The notes under the pieces are model-generated. The model was not told the DNA's origin. It saw only the letters and a program-made list of their open reading frames with translations, and ran no database searches. This document shows, piece after piece, positions 1-10,803 of a stretch of DNA of 64,000 bases. Position 1 is the stretch's first letter; every line of letters begins with the position of its first letter. Made by a program: the position numbers and the translations under genes. The stretch is from positions 574,377-638,376 of the forward strand of contig MU008191.1 of assembly GCA_010909165.1 (NCBI GenBank), in the 5' to 3' direction. This DNA comes from Anthoceros angustus. Lineage: Eukaryota; Streptophyta; Anthocerotopsida; Anthocerotales; Anthocerotaceae.

Positions 1-131
1 GTGCCTAAAGGGAGTGGATGCCCTTGGTGCAAATAGCTTAGGCACACCATGGAACAAGTTGTTAAGTACCAAGTCCCACGAGGGAAATCCGTCCTTAGTG
101 GACTTAAATAAAATTCTTCTTCTTCTTCTTC
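1..131 (+). mobile_element. SINE-like fragment with TTC tail (cut by window edge)
   Basis: This stretch is nearly the exact reverse complement of 14963-15096 and ends in a run of TTC triplets. The second copy continues into a 5S-rRNA-like head, which here would lie before base 1 and is outside the window. A short element with a simple-triplet 3' tail and no coding capacity fits a SINE. The family is not one I recognise. Confidence 0.5.
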
Positions 132-1343
132 ATCCCACTCTGCATTCGCGCGTGGGCCATTTAACGGAAACTTCATGCATGACTTTCCACCCCAATTGGC
201 TTGGGTGCCATTGAAAGCTCGAGGCCCAATCTCCGGGGTGCAACTCATGGCTGATGCGAACTCATGTAGTATTTGTACTCACCTCTTCTCGATCAACAAA
301 ACAGGGTATGCAGATACAACGTTATTATGTACATGTAATACATTGTTGATGATCTGTGACATAATTTTGTCAGCATCTGTGGAGCCGCATATGTGGAGCC
401 GCACCTGTTCTGCCAAGCAAGATGACCAGAAGTTCCGCTGCATACGGATCAAAAACAGCAATGGCACCTGCCAGGACTCTTGCTCCGAGTCCAACTATGT
501 CCCATCTGTCCAGCAGCTTAGCAAATGCCTCTGCATCTCTCACAGCCTGCCGTAATAACACGAAATTGCAGTGTCACGAGATCCGTCTGTCCCGCCCCAA
601 GCCCTGTTAGGCTATTCTTTATGTCAGCGCTCACCGCATCAAGATCCGATATGAAACCCTGGCTCTGGATACTTATAGCTGCCGACTTGAATCTTTGCAA
701 CACCCTGCGGGTTCGCGCTGGCACTGCAGAACCTAACCACGCTCGGCTGGCATAGGATTGTCACAAATATCAGCCTCCAATTGTCGTCTCCTTTCTTTAG
801 CCTACCGCAAGCATAAACGCCGATGAGCATTGCAGATGCCGATTGAGCCAGGGTAACCTCCAATTAACCACGCCACACTCAGAACCCTGACAGGGTTCCA
901 GCCTTCCCGTCTTCCAGCCTTCCAGGATCAGATGCTTCCACCCGATGCTCCATAAAGAAACACATTGATGATGCCGCCTGTTCGTTAGCTCGCTCGCAAC
1001 AGCGCACACGCGTCAGTATCACCCGCCGCTGGATCCAAGGCGTCCCAGCTGCAGGCAGCATGGCTGCAGCAAACTCTTGTCCCTTCCGAAAACCCTGGTC
1101 TGGTTCGAACCCGGGTCCCGAACCCGAGGCCCCAGCCCGAGCCCCGAGGTTCGAACCAGCCCCCGACGATCCCGGCCACCGTCACCGGTACGCCACGTCG
1201 TGCCTGCACTTCACCGCAATTCCGGTACCGTTTTTAGGCCGGCGGACGGGAGCCCATTAATGGTACCGAACCGAAAAAAGCGGCGTCGGAGTCAAAACAG
1301 GCTCCCCAAGTTACTCCCCGACTTACAGCCCCCACTCTACTCC
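132..1343. other. Spacer without a supported gene
   Basis: No continuous coding signal is convincing. On the minus strand, 370-724 holds two adjacent open frames (one with an alanine/leucine-rich helix-like stretch) that would need a frameshift to join, so a decayed exon is possible but unproven. An exact 11-bp inverted repeat (arms 1100-1110 and 1149-1159, both containing GGTTCGAAC or its complement) could fold into a hairpin. Confidence 0.4.
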
Positions 1344-1344
1344 A

Positions 1345-1430
1345 CAGCCCTCTCGCCCTAGCCGAGTGGTCACCACTTTCTCTGCGTGCCAAGTGGTGTC
1401 CGGCTCGAATCCCAGTCCCGTCTCCACTGC
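1345..1430 (+). mobile_element. tRNA-like Pol III promoter, probable SINE head
   Basis: An A-box-like TAGCCGAGTGG (1359-1369) is followed after 32 bp by a B-box-like GGCTCGAATCC (1402-1412), the spacing and sequence of an internal RNA polymerase III promoter. No acceptor stem closes around it, so it looks like a tRNA-derived SINE head or tRNA relic rather than a functional tRNA. A T-rich stretch near 1708-1727 could be its 3' end. Confidence 0.4.
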
Positions 1431-3316
1431 AAAGCACGATGATTGTCGCTCGGGGAAGCGACGCAGCGTCGTCGGAAACGTTGTTGCCCTTCCAGAATAG
1501 AAACGTTCATCCTTGTTAGCCTCAACCGTCAGCCAACCGGGTGCCCGCGCCGATGCAGTACTGCTCCAGAGTAGAATACTATGGAGAGGTTGCCCAAACC
1601 CGTACTCTCGTTCGTCCTGTCTGAACACCAAGTGCCCGCATTGCCTGCCCTGCATGTGCGCCCGGTCAGACCCAGTGCGGCCAGCTACGGCGTCCCCAAA
1701 ACCGAGATGGTTTTTCTTGGTTTTTTAAAATCTCGCTCCTCCTCCTTCTATGCGACAAAGCGGATCAAATGCATCTCTTGCTGCTGGATGCGACATATGT
1801 TTGTGCCCGGGAAGACGCAAATTTCATCAACTGGTTGTCCAAGTCGTAGGCTTACAGAGAGGCCGTACGAGGGGAAAACACCGGAAACGATGGGTGGCCA
1901 GACGGTGGTTAGCCAGTCCGTGAGAAACAGCCTATGGGCAAGCGGAAAGTCTTTTTTCAACAATATCGCGGGTGGAGGATTTGTTGGAGGCGGTACGGGC
2001 TTTCTTTGGCTACAGCACCCCTACAGCTGGGGTGGTTAAGGATAACCGGGGTTAGTTTGGGGTTCCGGTTGCGGGTTACGGGTTGCGGCCCGGTCGTGAA
2101 TGCACTAACCCCGCTTTTCGCGCCCCGAGAAGCTCCGCCTTCGCCTTCGGGACAGTCTCGAAATGCTCCCCGTCTCATCCGCGCTTGCCACTTTCACGAT
2201 CGCTCTCGATCTGCCTCTTCCGCTTCGCCCGCTGCTGCTGCCGCCGCCGGCGCTGCTTTTTGGGCTCTGCTCATCTTGGGAAATTGCGCTGCGCACTGCG
2301 GCGGGATCGATTGTCGCAAGGCAGGAGCTGCGGAATGCGCTCAGCCGGCGGCGCGGTGAGTGACGGAGTGGAGGTTGCTGTGAAGGCTGCTGCCTGCAGC
2401 TGAGTTGAAATTCGGTGCTTTTGTTGCGTTGCGGATTGGTGATGTGTTGAGGCGGCGGAGAGTGGATTTGGAAACCGTGCGATGTGGAGTTCGGAGGTTT
2501 GAGTCTGCTTGCTGGAGTCTTGGTTGCGTGACGTGAACTGGGAGTGATTCGTGTCCTGGTTTGGATCCGTTTTTTTCCGAATTTCGGGCGGGGAGAGGGC
2601 TGGATTCTTGCTTTGGAGAGGTTTGTTCGTTGCTTATGGTGCGGCTACATGTGCGGGCTCTGCGTGAGTGAGGGGAACGGACGTTGAGGAATTAGGTGGA
2701 TGTTGTAGTGCCTGTCGCTGGGGAGTGGCAATGTGTTGCGGTTTAAAAGGAGAGGACAGGCGGTTTTGTGGGAAATTTGGTGTGGAGAACCCCTAAAGTG
2801 TGTTTGCGCAGCTGGAGTTGCCGTGATGTGAGAAATTCTCGTTCTGCAGCCTTGCAATGGCGGGGACAAGGATAACCTATTCGATCTTTTTTCTTGCAGG
2901 ATGTCATCGCGGGGTGGAGGAGGCTTTTGCGGTGTATGGGAGCTTCGTTGCGCGCGTGCTGCAGATTTTAGAGGAATGAGGGGGTTGAGTTATGGGATAG
3001 TGACTGCTGACGGTTGTCCTTCTGCTTTTCCCGCTGCTGCGCCCCAATGTCAGCTCAAGGACTCTGCTTACCCGCTGTTTTCCGGCATGGTGGATGCTTC
3101 TCAGCATGGTTAAGGACAGGCGTTGTGCGGGAAGCGGCCTTCTCACAAGCACGGACTGTTGATTGAGGCCTTTGCAGTAGTTGTACGCAAGGACACGGAA
3201 GTGTGACGGCAAGGCGTTCGGGAAGGATTTCTCACCGCCTCACGGCGGTGTGAAGGATGTTGCTGAGGAGGTGGTAGAGGTGGAGGATTGGTGTCTTTGG
3301 TGCGCATTCGTTCAGG
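1431..3316 (+). other. Spacer and probable GC-rich 5' leader of the MIZ1-like gene
   Basis: No independent gene is supported. From about 2100 the sequence becomes pyrimidine-rich and then G/T-rich, as expected for a long 5' untranslated leader of the gene starting at 3317. A CTTGCAG acceptor-like motif near 2894-2900 suggests a leader intron, but its donor cannot be fixed by eye. Confidence 0.35.
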
Positions 3317-5635
3317 ATGGCGAAAACCGCCTCTGAGAGGGATTACCAGCAGCAGATTGTGAACTCCAGCTATGCCGAGTCGGAACGGATCAAGGATGTT
3401 CGGTGCTGGACCTCCTTCTGCTCCTTCTTCTCACATCTTTTGTCGTCGGGGAATTGCTGCAGCTGCCAGGAGCAGGCCAGGGTGGAGAACAGCAGCGATG
3501 TGCTTCAATCCAGTGTCGGCGTCGCCTCCGCTCCGCACAAGGCCCTGCTCACGGCTGGCTCTGTCAACTCCACAAGGCCATTGCAGTCCAGTGCCTCGTC
3601 CAAATCTCATTCAACCACTCCAACAGGGAAGGCCCTGGGCCGCACTGTAACAGGCACCATCTTCGGCTATCGCAAGGGCAAAGTCACTTTCTGTGTTCAG
3701 GAAGATCCCAAGGCTTCCCCGTCTCTGCTGCTGGAGCTGGCCATGCCTACTGATATTCTGGTCAGGGAGATGGCCTCGGGCCTGCTCAGAATCGCTCTGG
3801 AATGTGAGACCAAGGGCAGGGACAAGATGCAGGATGACATAGGCGGGAATGACGGATCCGTGAAGCCCGGCCCCCATAAACCATCTCCGCTCATTCTGGA
3901 GCCCGTCTGGAGCATGTATTGCAATGGCAGGAAGGTGGGATTTGCCATTCGCCGCATTTGCTCCGAGACGGACCGTTCGGTCCTGGCTGTGATCGAGCAG
4001 GTGTGCAGTGATCTCGGCATGGACCCTTTCACTTCCGGTCTTCTTCTGCCTGTGATGCTTCAGTCTGTGATTCTTTGTTGCTGTCCTGCTCTGCTGGTAA
4101 TGCTGAGGCCGGGAATCCAGCCGGTGTTCTCGTGTTCCTTCACGAGACCATTATATCGGCGTCCGGCAGCTCTGACAAGTTTTATGCATGATGGCAATGG
4201 ACAAGCATGTAGTAGACACGACGAACAGGGTGCTGTTGAGCCACGAGGCGCGTCAGAAGACCCCGTCAGACTGGGCTCTTGACGCGAATGACGCATATAT
4301 ATGGACTGACGGATCGTTATGTGTCTCCTTGTGCCTTGCGTCAGGTTTCCATGGGCGCGGGCGTCATCCCCGTGGACGAGCAGCATCGGCCTGTGGTGCT
4401 GTCTCCCGACGGCCGTTCACGCTCCAAGCAGTCGTCACGGCGGACGTCCCCGGAGCGGCACCAGCGGACGGAGGGCCACCGCTGGTTTCCGTCCGTCTCC
4501 AGGTCTGCCCGGACCAGTCCGGAGCGGGAGCGCCGGATGGGAGGCCCGGGCTCCCGCGACCAGTCCTACCGCTCCTCCCCCGACCACCGGTACCAGCACG
4601 TGAACCGCGATCGTTCCTCGTACCGGTCTTCCCCGGAGCATATCCCGGTCGTCGGTCGGGAGCGACGATCGTCCCTGGACATGCGACGGGTCTCTGATGA
4701 CCGTGACCTGACGCCTGTCAAGACGCGGTCCTTCGATCGCTCTGTGCAGCATGAGCGGTAAGCTTCGTTTGCTTCCACTTTGGATGCTGATGGTTGGCTC
4801 TCGCGACATTTTCTTACTGTTTGTTGGCATGCGTGTGTCGGTGTTTGCAGTTTTGAGGATAGATTGAAAGGAGGGCACGAACGCTCCAAGAGTGGGGACA
4901 GAGCCATCTTCGAGGCTACTGACAAGTCCCCACGCCGGTCTCCCAGGTCTGGACTTGGGTGGGCTGCAACTCGGTGCTCTGAGCATTTGATTCTGCTGTG
5001 CCCACGAGGCTCATCTCTGTGTTGCTTGTCTTTTCAGGCGTGCACTTGGGTTCGAGTCTGACGGGACCACACAATTTGCCACTCCTCCGTCGAATTCCAA
5101 GTCGGACGCAAGGACCAATTCTAAGTCGGACTACGGAACTCCCGTGTCTGATGACGCCAGGAGATCGCTAGAGAGTGAGGAGGACGATGACACTGCTACC
5201 TCCCATCTACGGAGTGCTGGCAAAGCCTCTAGCAACGGGATCGGGGTCAGGGCCGTGTCCAATGGAGATTCTGCTGAAGGAGAGGTGGCCAGTGGTGTTC
5301 ATGGCCCACGGTTCACCAAGATGCACAAGGAGGACGATCATATTCCGATCAACTACCACCGCATCGACGAGCATCTGCCATTGGATAACGGGAAGGAATT
5401 TCCTATAAGGCCCTCCAAGACGGATGTGTACAACGATCTGGATGATGATCAGTTCGGCCATCGCTTAGCGGATGGTCATATGCACAAGCCCAGTCAGGTG
5501 CCTAGCGAGGAGCTGATGTATATGAGAGCCCGGTATGAGCATGTGGTCGGCTCAGCTGATGCGGAGTCGTTTCACATGATCAACCCAGATGGAACTCCGG
5601 GCCAAGAGCTTAGCGTCTTCTTCCTCCGCATATGA
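3317..5635 (+). CDS. MIZ1: MIZU-KUSSEI1-like (DUF617) protein with long Arg/Ser/Pro insert
   Basis: Four exons (3317-4000, 4345-4757, 4851-4946, 5038-5635) with GT-AG junctions and consistent phases give 596 aa. The family motif begins near residue 109 with GRTVTGTIFGYRKG and continues through EPVWSMYCNGRKVGFAIRR to residue 228; the C terminus has ELMYMRARYEHVVGS, SFHMINPDG and ends QELSVFFLRI. Both ends are diagnostic of DUF617, the domain of MIZ1, which is needed for root hydrotropism in Arabidopsis. Family members are usually about 200-300 aa. Here roughly 300 residues separate the two halves, beginning after VSMGAGVIP, rich in R, S and P with repeated SSPDH/SSPEH/TSPER-type motifs and then acidic stretches. 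The insert looks disordered and phosphorylatable. The gene converges on the PH-domain gene. The start is the first ATG in frame; the N-terminal 100 residues are not conserved, so an alternative start is possible. Confidence 0.85.
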
Positions 5636-6369
5636 AGCCTTGTGAGGTAAGTTCTTCAACTCTTTGTTTATTTGTCGAATGCAGTGCCGCTTTGGTTTGC
5701 TTGACAAGAGCAGGCAAGGACGTCAATGTTCAAAACATGACATGATGAGAAAGGGGACTGCGTACTGATCTTTAGGTGTTGCTGTCTGTCATGTTCAGAT
5801 CCTGAAATATAAGTCTGTGCAATCGTGGAGGGCTCCCGATGGTGGAAAAACAGTCGGGACATCTTTCTCCCATGACACAGATATTCTAACAGCTTCTTTG
5901 TCCCTCATCCTCGTTCCTATTGAGGGTGCAATTAGGATCCAACAACAATTTGTCCACGGAGACATGTGTATCTAGAGACCTGACCTGTTCCATAGGGTGT
6001 ACACTATCATCTGCTTGGCTTACTCACCGTTGTAAGCATTTCATCCTCTTGTGCAACTTAAATGGGCATTTGACAGTCTGAGGTTGTCGTCACACCTTTG
6101 GAGCGTTCCGGCTCCCCCTCTTTGGGTCCAAATCTTATGGTGCTTTTGTCTCTCTGTTCATTTATTTACAAACGCTCTCAATAATAACTTACCCAAATTT
6201 GATTGGTTTAAGCACTGAACTCATGCAGTGGAAGCAACCAGCTGCGAAGCGCACGAGCTAGCAGGTGTGGCATTCCCCTTCGCAGTTGTGGGAAGTAACT
6301 TAGCCCTTTCCGGTAATTGCGTTGGCATGTCGGCGGCAGTCTGTAGCCGGACACGTAATTGCTGAGTTC
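5636..6369. other. Convergent intergenic region (two 3' ends)
   Basis: This lies between the ends of the MIZ1-like gene (+) and the PH-domain gene (-). No coding signal is seen; it should hold both 3' UTRs. Confidence 0.5.
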
Positions 6370-7944
6370 TCAGTACCCTTGATATCCTCCTTGTTGAGGG
6401 CCATATCCCGGTTGCTGAGGCTGAGGACCATAGCCTTGCGGAGGACCGTAGCCTTGTGGAGGACCGTAGCCTTGTTCAGGGCCGTACCCTTGTTGCTGTA
6501 GTTGTGGGGCACCATAACCTGCTTGAGCCGCTTGAGCGTCGTATGCTTGTTGAGGAGCAGCGTACCCCTGTTGTGCATAGGCAGCAGCCTGAGGATCCTC
6601 CAGGACCTGCGCAGCGGCATTAGGATCTTGTTCATATGCATTCGGATCTTGAGCAGAAGCTTGTCCATAAGAGCTAGCGCCTGCTGCACTTGCAGCACCT
6701 TGACCATAGGCGCCGTAATTCTGTCCGTAACCGCCTCCTTGTCTCTGAGGAGCACCGAAATTGGAAGGCCCTGCTCCAAACATGTTGCTGCCTCTGTTGC
6801 CAGCCCCCCCTTTCCCTGCATCTATGAACCCTCGACCTACATTTATGGTTGCTGCCGCCAGCCCCTGGCTCCTCATATCTCTCACTGTCCCCTTGGCAAA
6901 CCCTCTCACACTGTCCGCTTGTCCCTTGAGCTTGTTGATGGCTCCCCGCAACATCCCTCCCTGTTTCTTCTCAGTCATACCGTCGATCTGCCACTCCGCT
7001 TCCTGTCCCGGGTCCTCACCAGCAAAAAGGGGAGTATATCTCGGAGCCTTGGCTCGCACTCTCCCTTGCCGATCTTGAATCGCACCTAACGACTCCTCCA
7101 CAAATGAACGCAGGGAGGCCCTGGACGGCCCGTCCAATCCCTCCACTCCCAAGCCTTGCATGAAATTCACCTTATTCAGCAGATGCTCGTGCAACTCCTG
7201 TACCACGTCCGCCTCCGCCTTCAGCTTCCCGATCACGTACGTGGCGTTGGATCCGTTGGCTCCCGCCAGGTTCCTGGACAAGAGGTCAAAGTGCACCAGC
7301 GCACGAGTCCTGGCCGAGTCCTGCGCCATAGCCTCGTTCTCCAGCCTTGCCATCTCCGGCTTCATCGCCTCTATTTGCTGCGTCGCATTTGCGATCTCCT
7401 GGCGCATGTTAGCCGCGTCCTGCCCCGGCGCCGACGCCAGAAGCTGCGCGGAAGCTGGGGAGGACGCCAGGGCCGCCCGCAGTTCCCCTCCCCTCTGCCT
7501 CACTCTACGGAGCTCGGCATACAGAGCCTTCCGGGACTCGGCCGAGTTCTGCAGCTTCTTCAGCCACTCGTCCAGCGCCTGCTTGGAGGGAGCAGCAAGT
7601 ACGTACTCGCTGCGCTTGGAGATGCTGGCCACCGTGGAAGCCAGAGCCACGCAGAAGCAGTACTTGTGGTTGCCGGCAGTCTTCTCATCGGTCACAGGAA
7701 CTACCTTGGATCCCTCCACAGGCACCACTCCCAGCGGCGCCGCGGACTCCACGTTGAAGTCCGATGCAAAGTAGAAGAGAAATGCTCCCTGCAGCAAGAA
7801 GAAGCGCCTCTTCCATGATTGGAAGTGTCCGCCTCGCTTCTCCAGCCAGCCAGCGAGATCCGGCTGCAACCACAGCACGGACTGGTTCTCCATTGCCATC
7901 AGGTTCGGCATCACCTGATTCAACTCCTTGATTGCGGCCTGCAT
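6370..7944 (-). CDS. PH-domain protein with Gly/Tyr/Gln/Pro-rich C-terminal tail
   Basis: A single-exon ORF of 524 aa. Residues about 30-135 form a pleckstrin-homology domain: AGWLEKRGG, then SWKRRFFLLQG, a variable middle, and a closing helix around ALDEWLKKLQNS with the typical Trp. PH domains bind phosphoinositides or proteins at membranes. Residues about 140-310 are helical and probably coiled-coil. The last 150 residues are low-complexity, with YGQ/YAQ repeats and a terminal series of GYGPPQ-type hexapeptides, a prion-like composition. The start is the first ATG (TTG AAC AAG precedes it in frame); a TGCAG acceptor-like motif just upstream hints at a 5' UTR intron. I know no named orthologue, and the single-exon structure contrasts with its multi-exon neighbours. 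Confidence 0.85.
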   Translation of the reverse strand: MQAAIKELNQVMPNLMAMENQSVLWLQPDLAGWLEKRGGHFQSWKRRFFLLQGAFLFYFASDFNVESAAPLGVVPVEGSKVVPVTDEKTAGNHKYCFCVALASTVASISKRSEYVLAAPSKQALDEWLKKLQNSAESRKALYAELRRVRQRGGELRAALASSPASAQLLASAPGQDAANMRQEIANATQQIEAMKPEMARLENEAMAQDSARTRALVHFDLLSRNLAGANGSNATYVIGKLKAEADVVQELHEHLLNKVNFMQGLGVEGLDGPSRASLRSFVEESLGAIQDRQGRVRAKAPRYTPLFAGEDPGQEAEWQIDGMTEKKQGGMLRGAINKLKGQADSVRGFAKGTVRDMRSQGLAAATINVGRGFIDAGKGGAGNRGSNMFGAGPSNFGAPQRQGGGYGQNYGAYGQGAASAAGASSYGQASAQDPNAYEQDPNAAAQVLEDPQAAAYAQQGYAAPQQAYDAQAAQAGYGAPQLQQQGYGPEQGYGPPQGYGPPQGYGPQPQQPGYGPQQGGYQGY

Positions 7945-8658
7945 CTTGTTCAAATTTCTGCACCCGAGGACTTCTGTTTTGTGAAATGGAGACCGGCGTG
8001 TTGCTCATTCCGCTCAGAATCCTAAACCTTAGCCTTGCCTCCATACTCGTACTCCCTGGGGAACATTCGGTATGCTTCTGTCTCTTCCATTTCACTCTTT
8101 CATCCAAATCCTTCTCACGCGATTCCAATTCGCTTTTCTCACCCTTGCTGACTCCAAGATCAAGCGTTCAACAGTCCGGAGTTCCACAAAACCTTCTGCC
8201 TGTTTCCAAAGATTGTGAAATTGAATACCCTTGAGAATTCTCTCCTCTTTTATCTAGGCCTGGTCATCCGTGTCGTGGAGGCCGATATCGCTAGCTGCTC
8301 TCGTTTCTTGTTGAACAGCGATGCCATGTATGCCTACTCTTTCAAGAAAGACTCCTGCTTTTACTCAGCGTTCTTGCAAATATGTGCCCAAAAATTGTGG
8401 TTTTCTTTACATGCCTTTGTGCTTTGGAATTTTCATTTCGCTAAGCGTCGGGCATGTTGCATCTTGGGAGAACTTGGTACCGTGTTGCAAGTCGCAAAAA
8501 TCTTTGGAGTTGAGCAACATCCAACACTTCATATCTTCGAGCTCGGAGAAAATATATAGGTGAATAATTATTTTAAAAAAGTGAAAACTATTATAGCTAT
8601 AGGAATGTTAAGGACATGAGAGGTACTTGGATTTGGAGAGAGTATTAATGAAACAAAT
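7945..8658. other. Divergent promoter region between PH and YccV genes
   Basis: About 710 bp separate the starts of two divergently oriented genes. No coding signal is convincing. Base composition shifts here from GC-rich to AT-rich, so the two genes lie in different compositional contexts. Confidence 0.4.
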
Positions 8659-9435
8659 ATGGGACATCAAGTTGCCAGAGTCTTGTACAGAACATTGTTG
8701 TCTAAAGTTAGAAAAGAAGGTTTAGCATCAGCATGGGTGGCAATAGCACACAAACGCACTGCAGATCTTTGTGGGTTGTCATCTAGCAAAAAGCTTCCAC
8801 CTTTTGATCTGGCTTCAATTGGAGGTGCTTCAACTTTGCTCAGATGGGTTTTCCAAAAAGATTCTACACTTCCAATAAAATCCAAAGCGGCAGAAGCCGC
8901 TCTGGATAGAGGGTTTGAGGCTATACGTTTATTCAATATCTTGAAACTTGCACAAATGCGTAGGGCGATGCGGGAAGATAGAACAGGTGTTCACTTTTCC
9001 CTTGGTCATGTGGTTCGACATCGATACTTTGGATACACAGGTGTGATTTATGGATGGGATCCTGAATGCACAATGCCAATTGAAATGATTGTGAAAAATC
9101 GTTTGTTGAATATAACAAAACAACCTTACTACTATCTCCTTCCTAATGAGCAAGATGGAAGATCGAGTAATGCAAAGTACGTAGCACAAGAAAATGTAGA
9201 GATTTTGGTTGGTGGTAGAGTAGAAAATCGTAGTATTTCTAGATTCTTTGTAGGATATAATTCAAAACTAGGTAGATATATACCAATTTTATATCTAAGA
9301 TATCTTTATCCTGATGTGTATACCTATGATCAAGATCGCCAGCATGAGGGTGGTGACCTTGTCTCTAAATCAAGAAAATCACAAAAAATAAAGACTACTA
9401 AAGAAATTAGAGGAATGGATGATACAGAACAATAA
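8659..9435 (+). CDS. YccV/HspQ-like (hemimethylated-DNA-binding fold) protein
   Basis: A one-exon ORF of 258 aa. Residues about 111-185 match the YccV/HspQ domain: HFSLGHVVRHRYFGYTGVI, then WDPEC, and after a variable loop QPYYYLLPNEQDG and YVAQENVEIL. In bacteria this domain binds hemimethylated DNA and serves as a Lon adaptor/specificity factor (HspQ); in plants it occurs in the chloroplast Clp adaptor ClpF. I see no UVR motif, so this is not a full ClpF. Near the N terminus VLYRTLLSKVRKEG resembles an LYR motif of mitochondrial assembly factors, which would make an LYR-YccV fusion; that part is inference. The tail (about 225-258) is Lys/Asp-rich. The gene is AT-rich and intronless, so retroposition is possible, but the frame is intact. 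Confidence 0.75.
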   Translation: MGHQVARVLYRTLLSKVRKEGLASAWVAIAHKRTADLCGLSSSKKLPPFDLASIGGASTLLRWVFQKDSTLPIKSKAAEAALDRGFEAIRLFNILKLAQMRRAMREDRTGVHFSLGHVVRHRYFGYTGVIYGWDPECTMPIEMIVKNRLLNITKQPYYYLLPNEQDGRSSNAKYVAQENVEILVGGRVENRSISRFFVGYNSKLGRYIPILYLRYLYPDVYTYDQDRQHEGGDLVSKSRKSQKIKTTKEIRGMDDTEQ

Positions 9436-10435
9436 CTTAGCTCACAAAGGATAGTTAGTGTCAACCAGCAGCTAACCAATTTGATGCTTTGAGTCTAACC
9501 TAAAGCATGACTGATTTTTTTTTTTGTAAAAATACTCTATTTTCTAAATTTTGAAGTGTAGAATAATTTTCACGCACAATGCATCAAATCCAGCCCACAA
9601 AGTTTTATACCTCCATGGTTGGTTTATAGCTCGAAACGAAATTCAATATCTAGATAATCAAGAAGGTTAAAAGTTGAACGAAGAATCAGTGGAAAATAGT
9701 ATTACCTACTAAGATCCATTTAAATTAGATCTATTCATTCAACAAAAAGTTTGACATGGAACATTTGAAACATATTTGTACATACAAATTCAAAAGAGGA
9801 GGCAAATGGCTCCATACATGTTCCAATACTTACAAAGACTATGCCCTAAACCCTAAACATCCCTTGTGGTATCCGTGATGGCGTGAAAGCATAGCTTAGA
9901 GTAGTCAAGAAAGAGTGTAAGAGATGGAGAGCATGATCTTAATAGCAACCAATACACAAGTGGATTGCTATTGGAGAGGAGAACCCTTGACCCTCGACTT
10001 GCAAAGACAAGTTTTAGTATGAGCTTGATGTTTGTGCAGTTTTTAAGTGAAATAGAACATGTAAAAATAGCAAATCAACCACAAATTTAAATGCAAAAGC
10101 GCGTGTATGAACATGAGATACGCAAGGAACAAAGTGCCGCTAGAGAATCAATTACGCATGGCTTAGGTTATACATTGAAGACAATCTCCTGGAAGGCTAA
10201 GTCACAGCAGCAAGATCCTTTATGAGATTTGAATCTTGTAGACACTCTCATATTATGCATTTTCATAGCATTAAAAAATAGAGTATAAATTATATGAATT
10301 GCCTTGGATTTCTACTGATTGAATGAAGGCAATGAAGGATTAAAAAATAGAAAATAAATAAAATCTTTATATAAAATACAATAAATAACCAAGTAAGTAC
10401 CTACCTAGATATGTATGGGAGCACTATGAATGATA
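9436..10435. other. AT-rich spacer
   Basis: No gene is visible. Two tandem plant-type telomere-like heptamers (CCCTAAA, 9844-9857) occur once; this is too short to call an interstitial telomere. Confidence 0.4.
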
Positions 10436-10572
10436 CTTAGGAATGTACAATACAGGGGAGTTGAACTTAGGTATGTACAATACATGGGAGTTAACTTAGG
10501 TATCAATGTAGAGGAGTTGAACTTAAGTATCTACAATACATGGGAGTTAAACTTAGGTATGAATGTGCTTGC
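10436..10572 (+). repeat. Degenerate short tandem repeat, about 30-bp unit
   Basis: Four imperfect copies of a unit containing GTACAATACA...GGGAGTTGAACTTAGGTAT follow each other directly. They abut the 5S-like pair downstream. Confidence 0.6.
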
Positions 10573-10597
10573 AACAAACATATTAACTATAGCAGGG

Positions 10598-10803
10598 GCA
10601 GCACTGGGACTTTCCGAGAATCACCAATCCCAGTACTAATCCGGCCTGAGGATACTTAACTACGGATTTCTAAAGGGATCTGGTGTAGTAGCCCTTGGAT
10701 GCAGCACCGGGACTTCCCGAGAATCACCCATCCCAGTAGTAATCCAGCTTGAGGGCACTTAATTGCGGAGTTCTAATGGGATCCGGTGTAATCACCCAGG
10801 TAT
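10598..10803 (-). repeat. Two tandem 5S-rRNA-like sequences (degenerate)
   Basis: Read on the minus strand, both copies (about 10598-10700 and 10701-10803, period 103 bp) match plant 5S rRNA over most of its length. The second copy keeps the complements of GGATCCCAT, AGAACTCCGC, TTAAG, the C-box region GGATGGGTGA and GGGAAGTCC with a few changes and short deletions; the first is more decayed. There is no spacer between them, unlike a normal 5S cluster. They may be pseudogenes or the 5S-like core of a mobile element such as a Cassandra-type TRIM, whose LTRs carry 5S sequence. No flanking LTRs or primer-binding site were found. Confidence 0.7.

Noticed and set aside
370-724. Possible decayed exon on the minus strand (ALLVILLGR-type helix)
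   Set aside because: Two open frames would need a frameshift to join, and no family is recognised.
9844-9857. Interstitial telomere
   Set aside because: Only two CCCTAAA units; such teloboxes are common by chance or in plant promoters.
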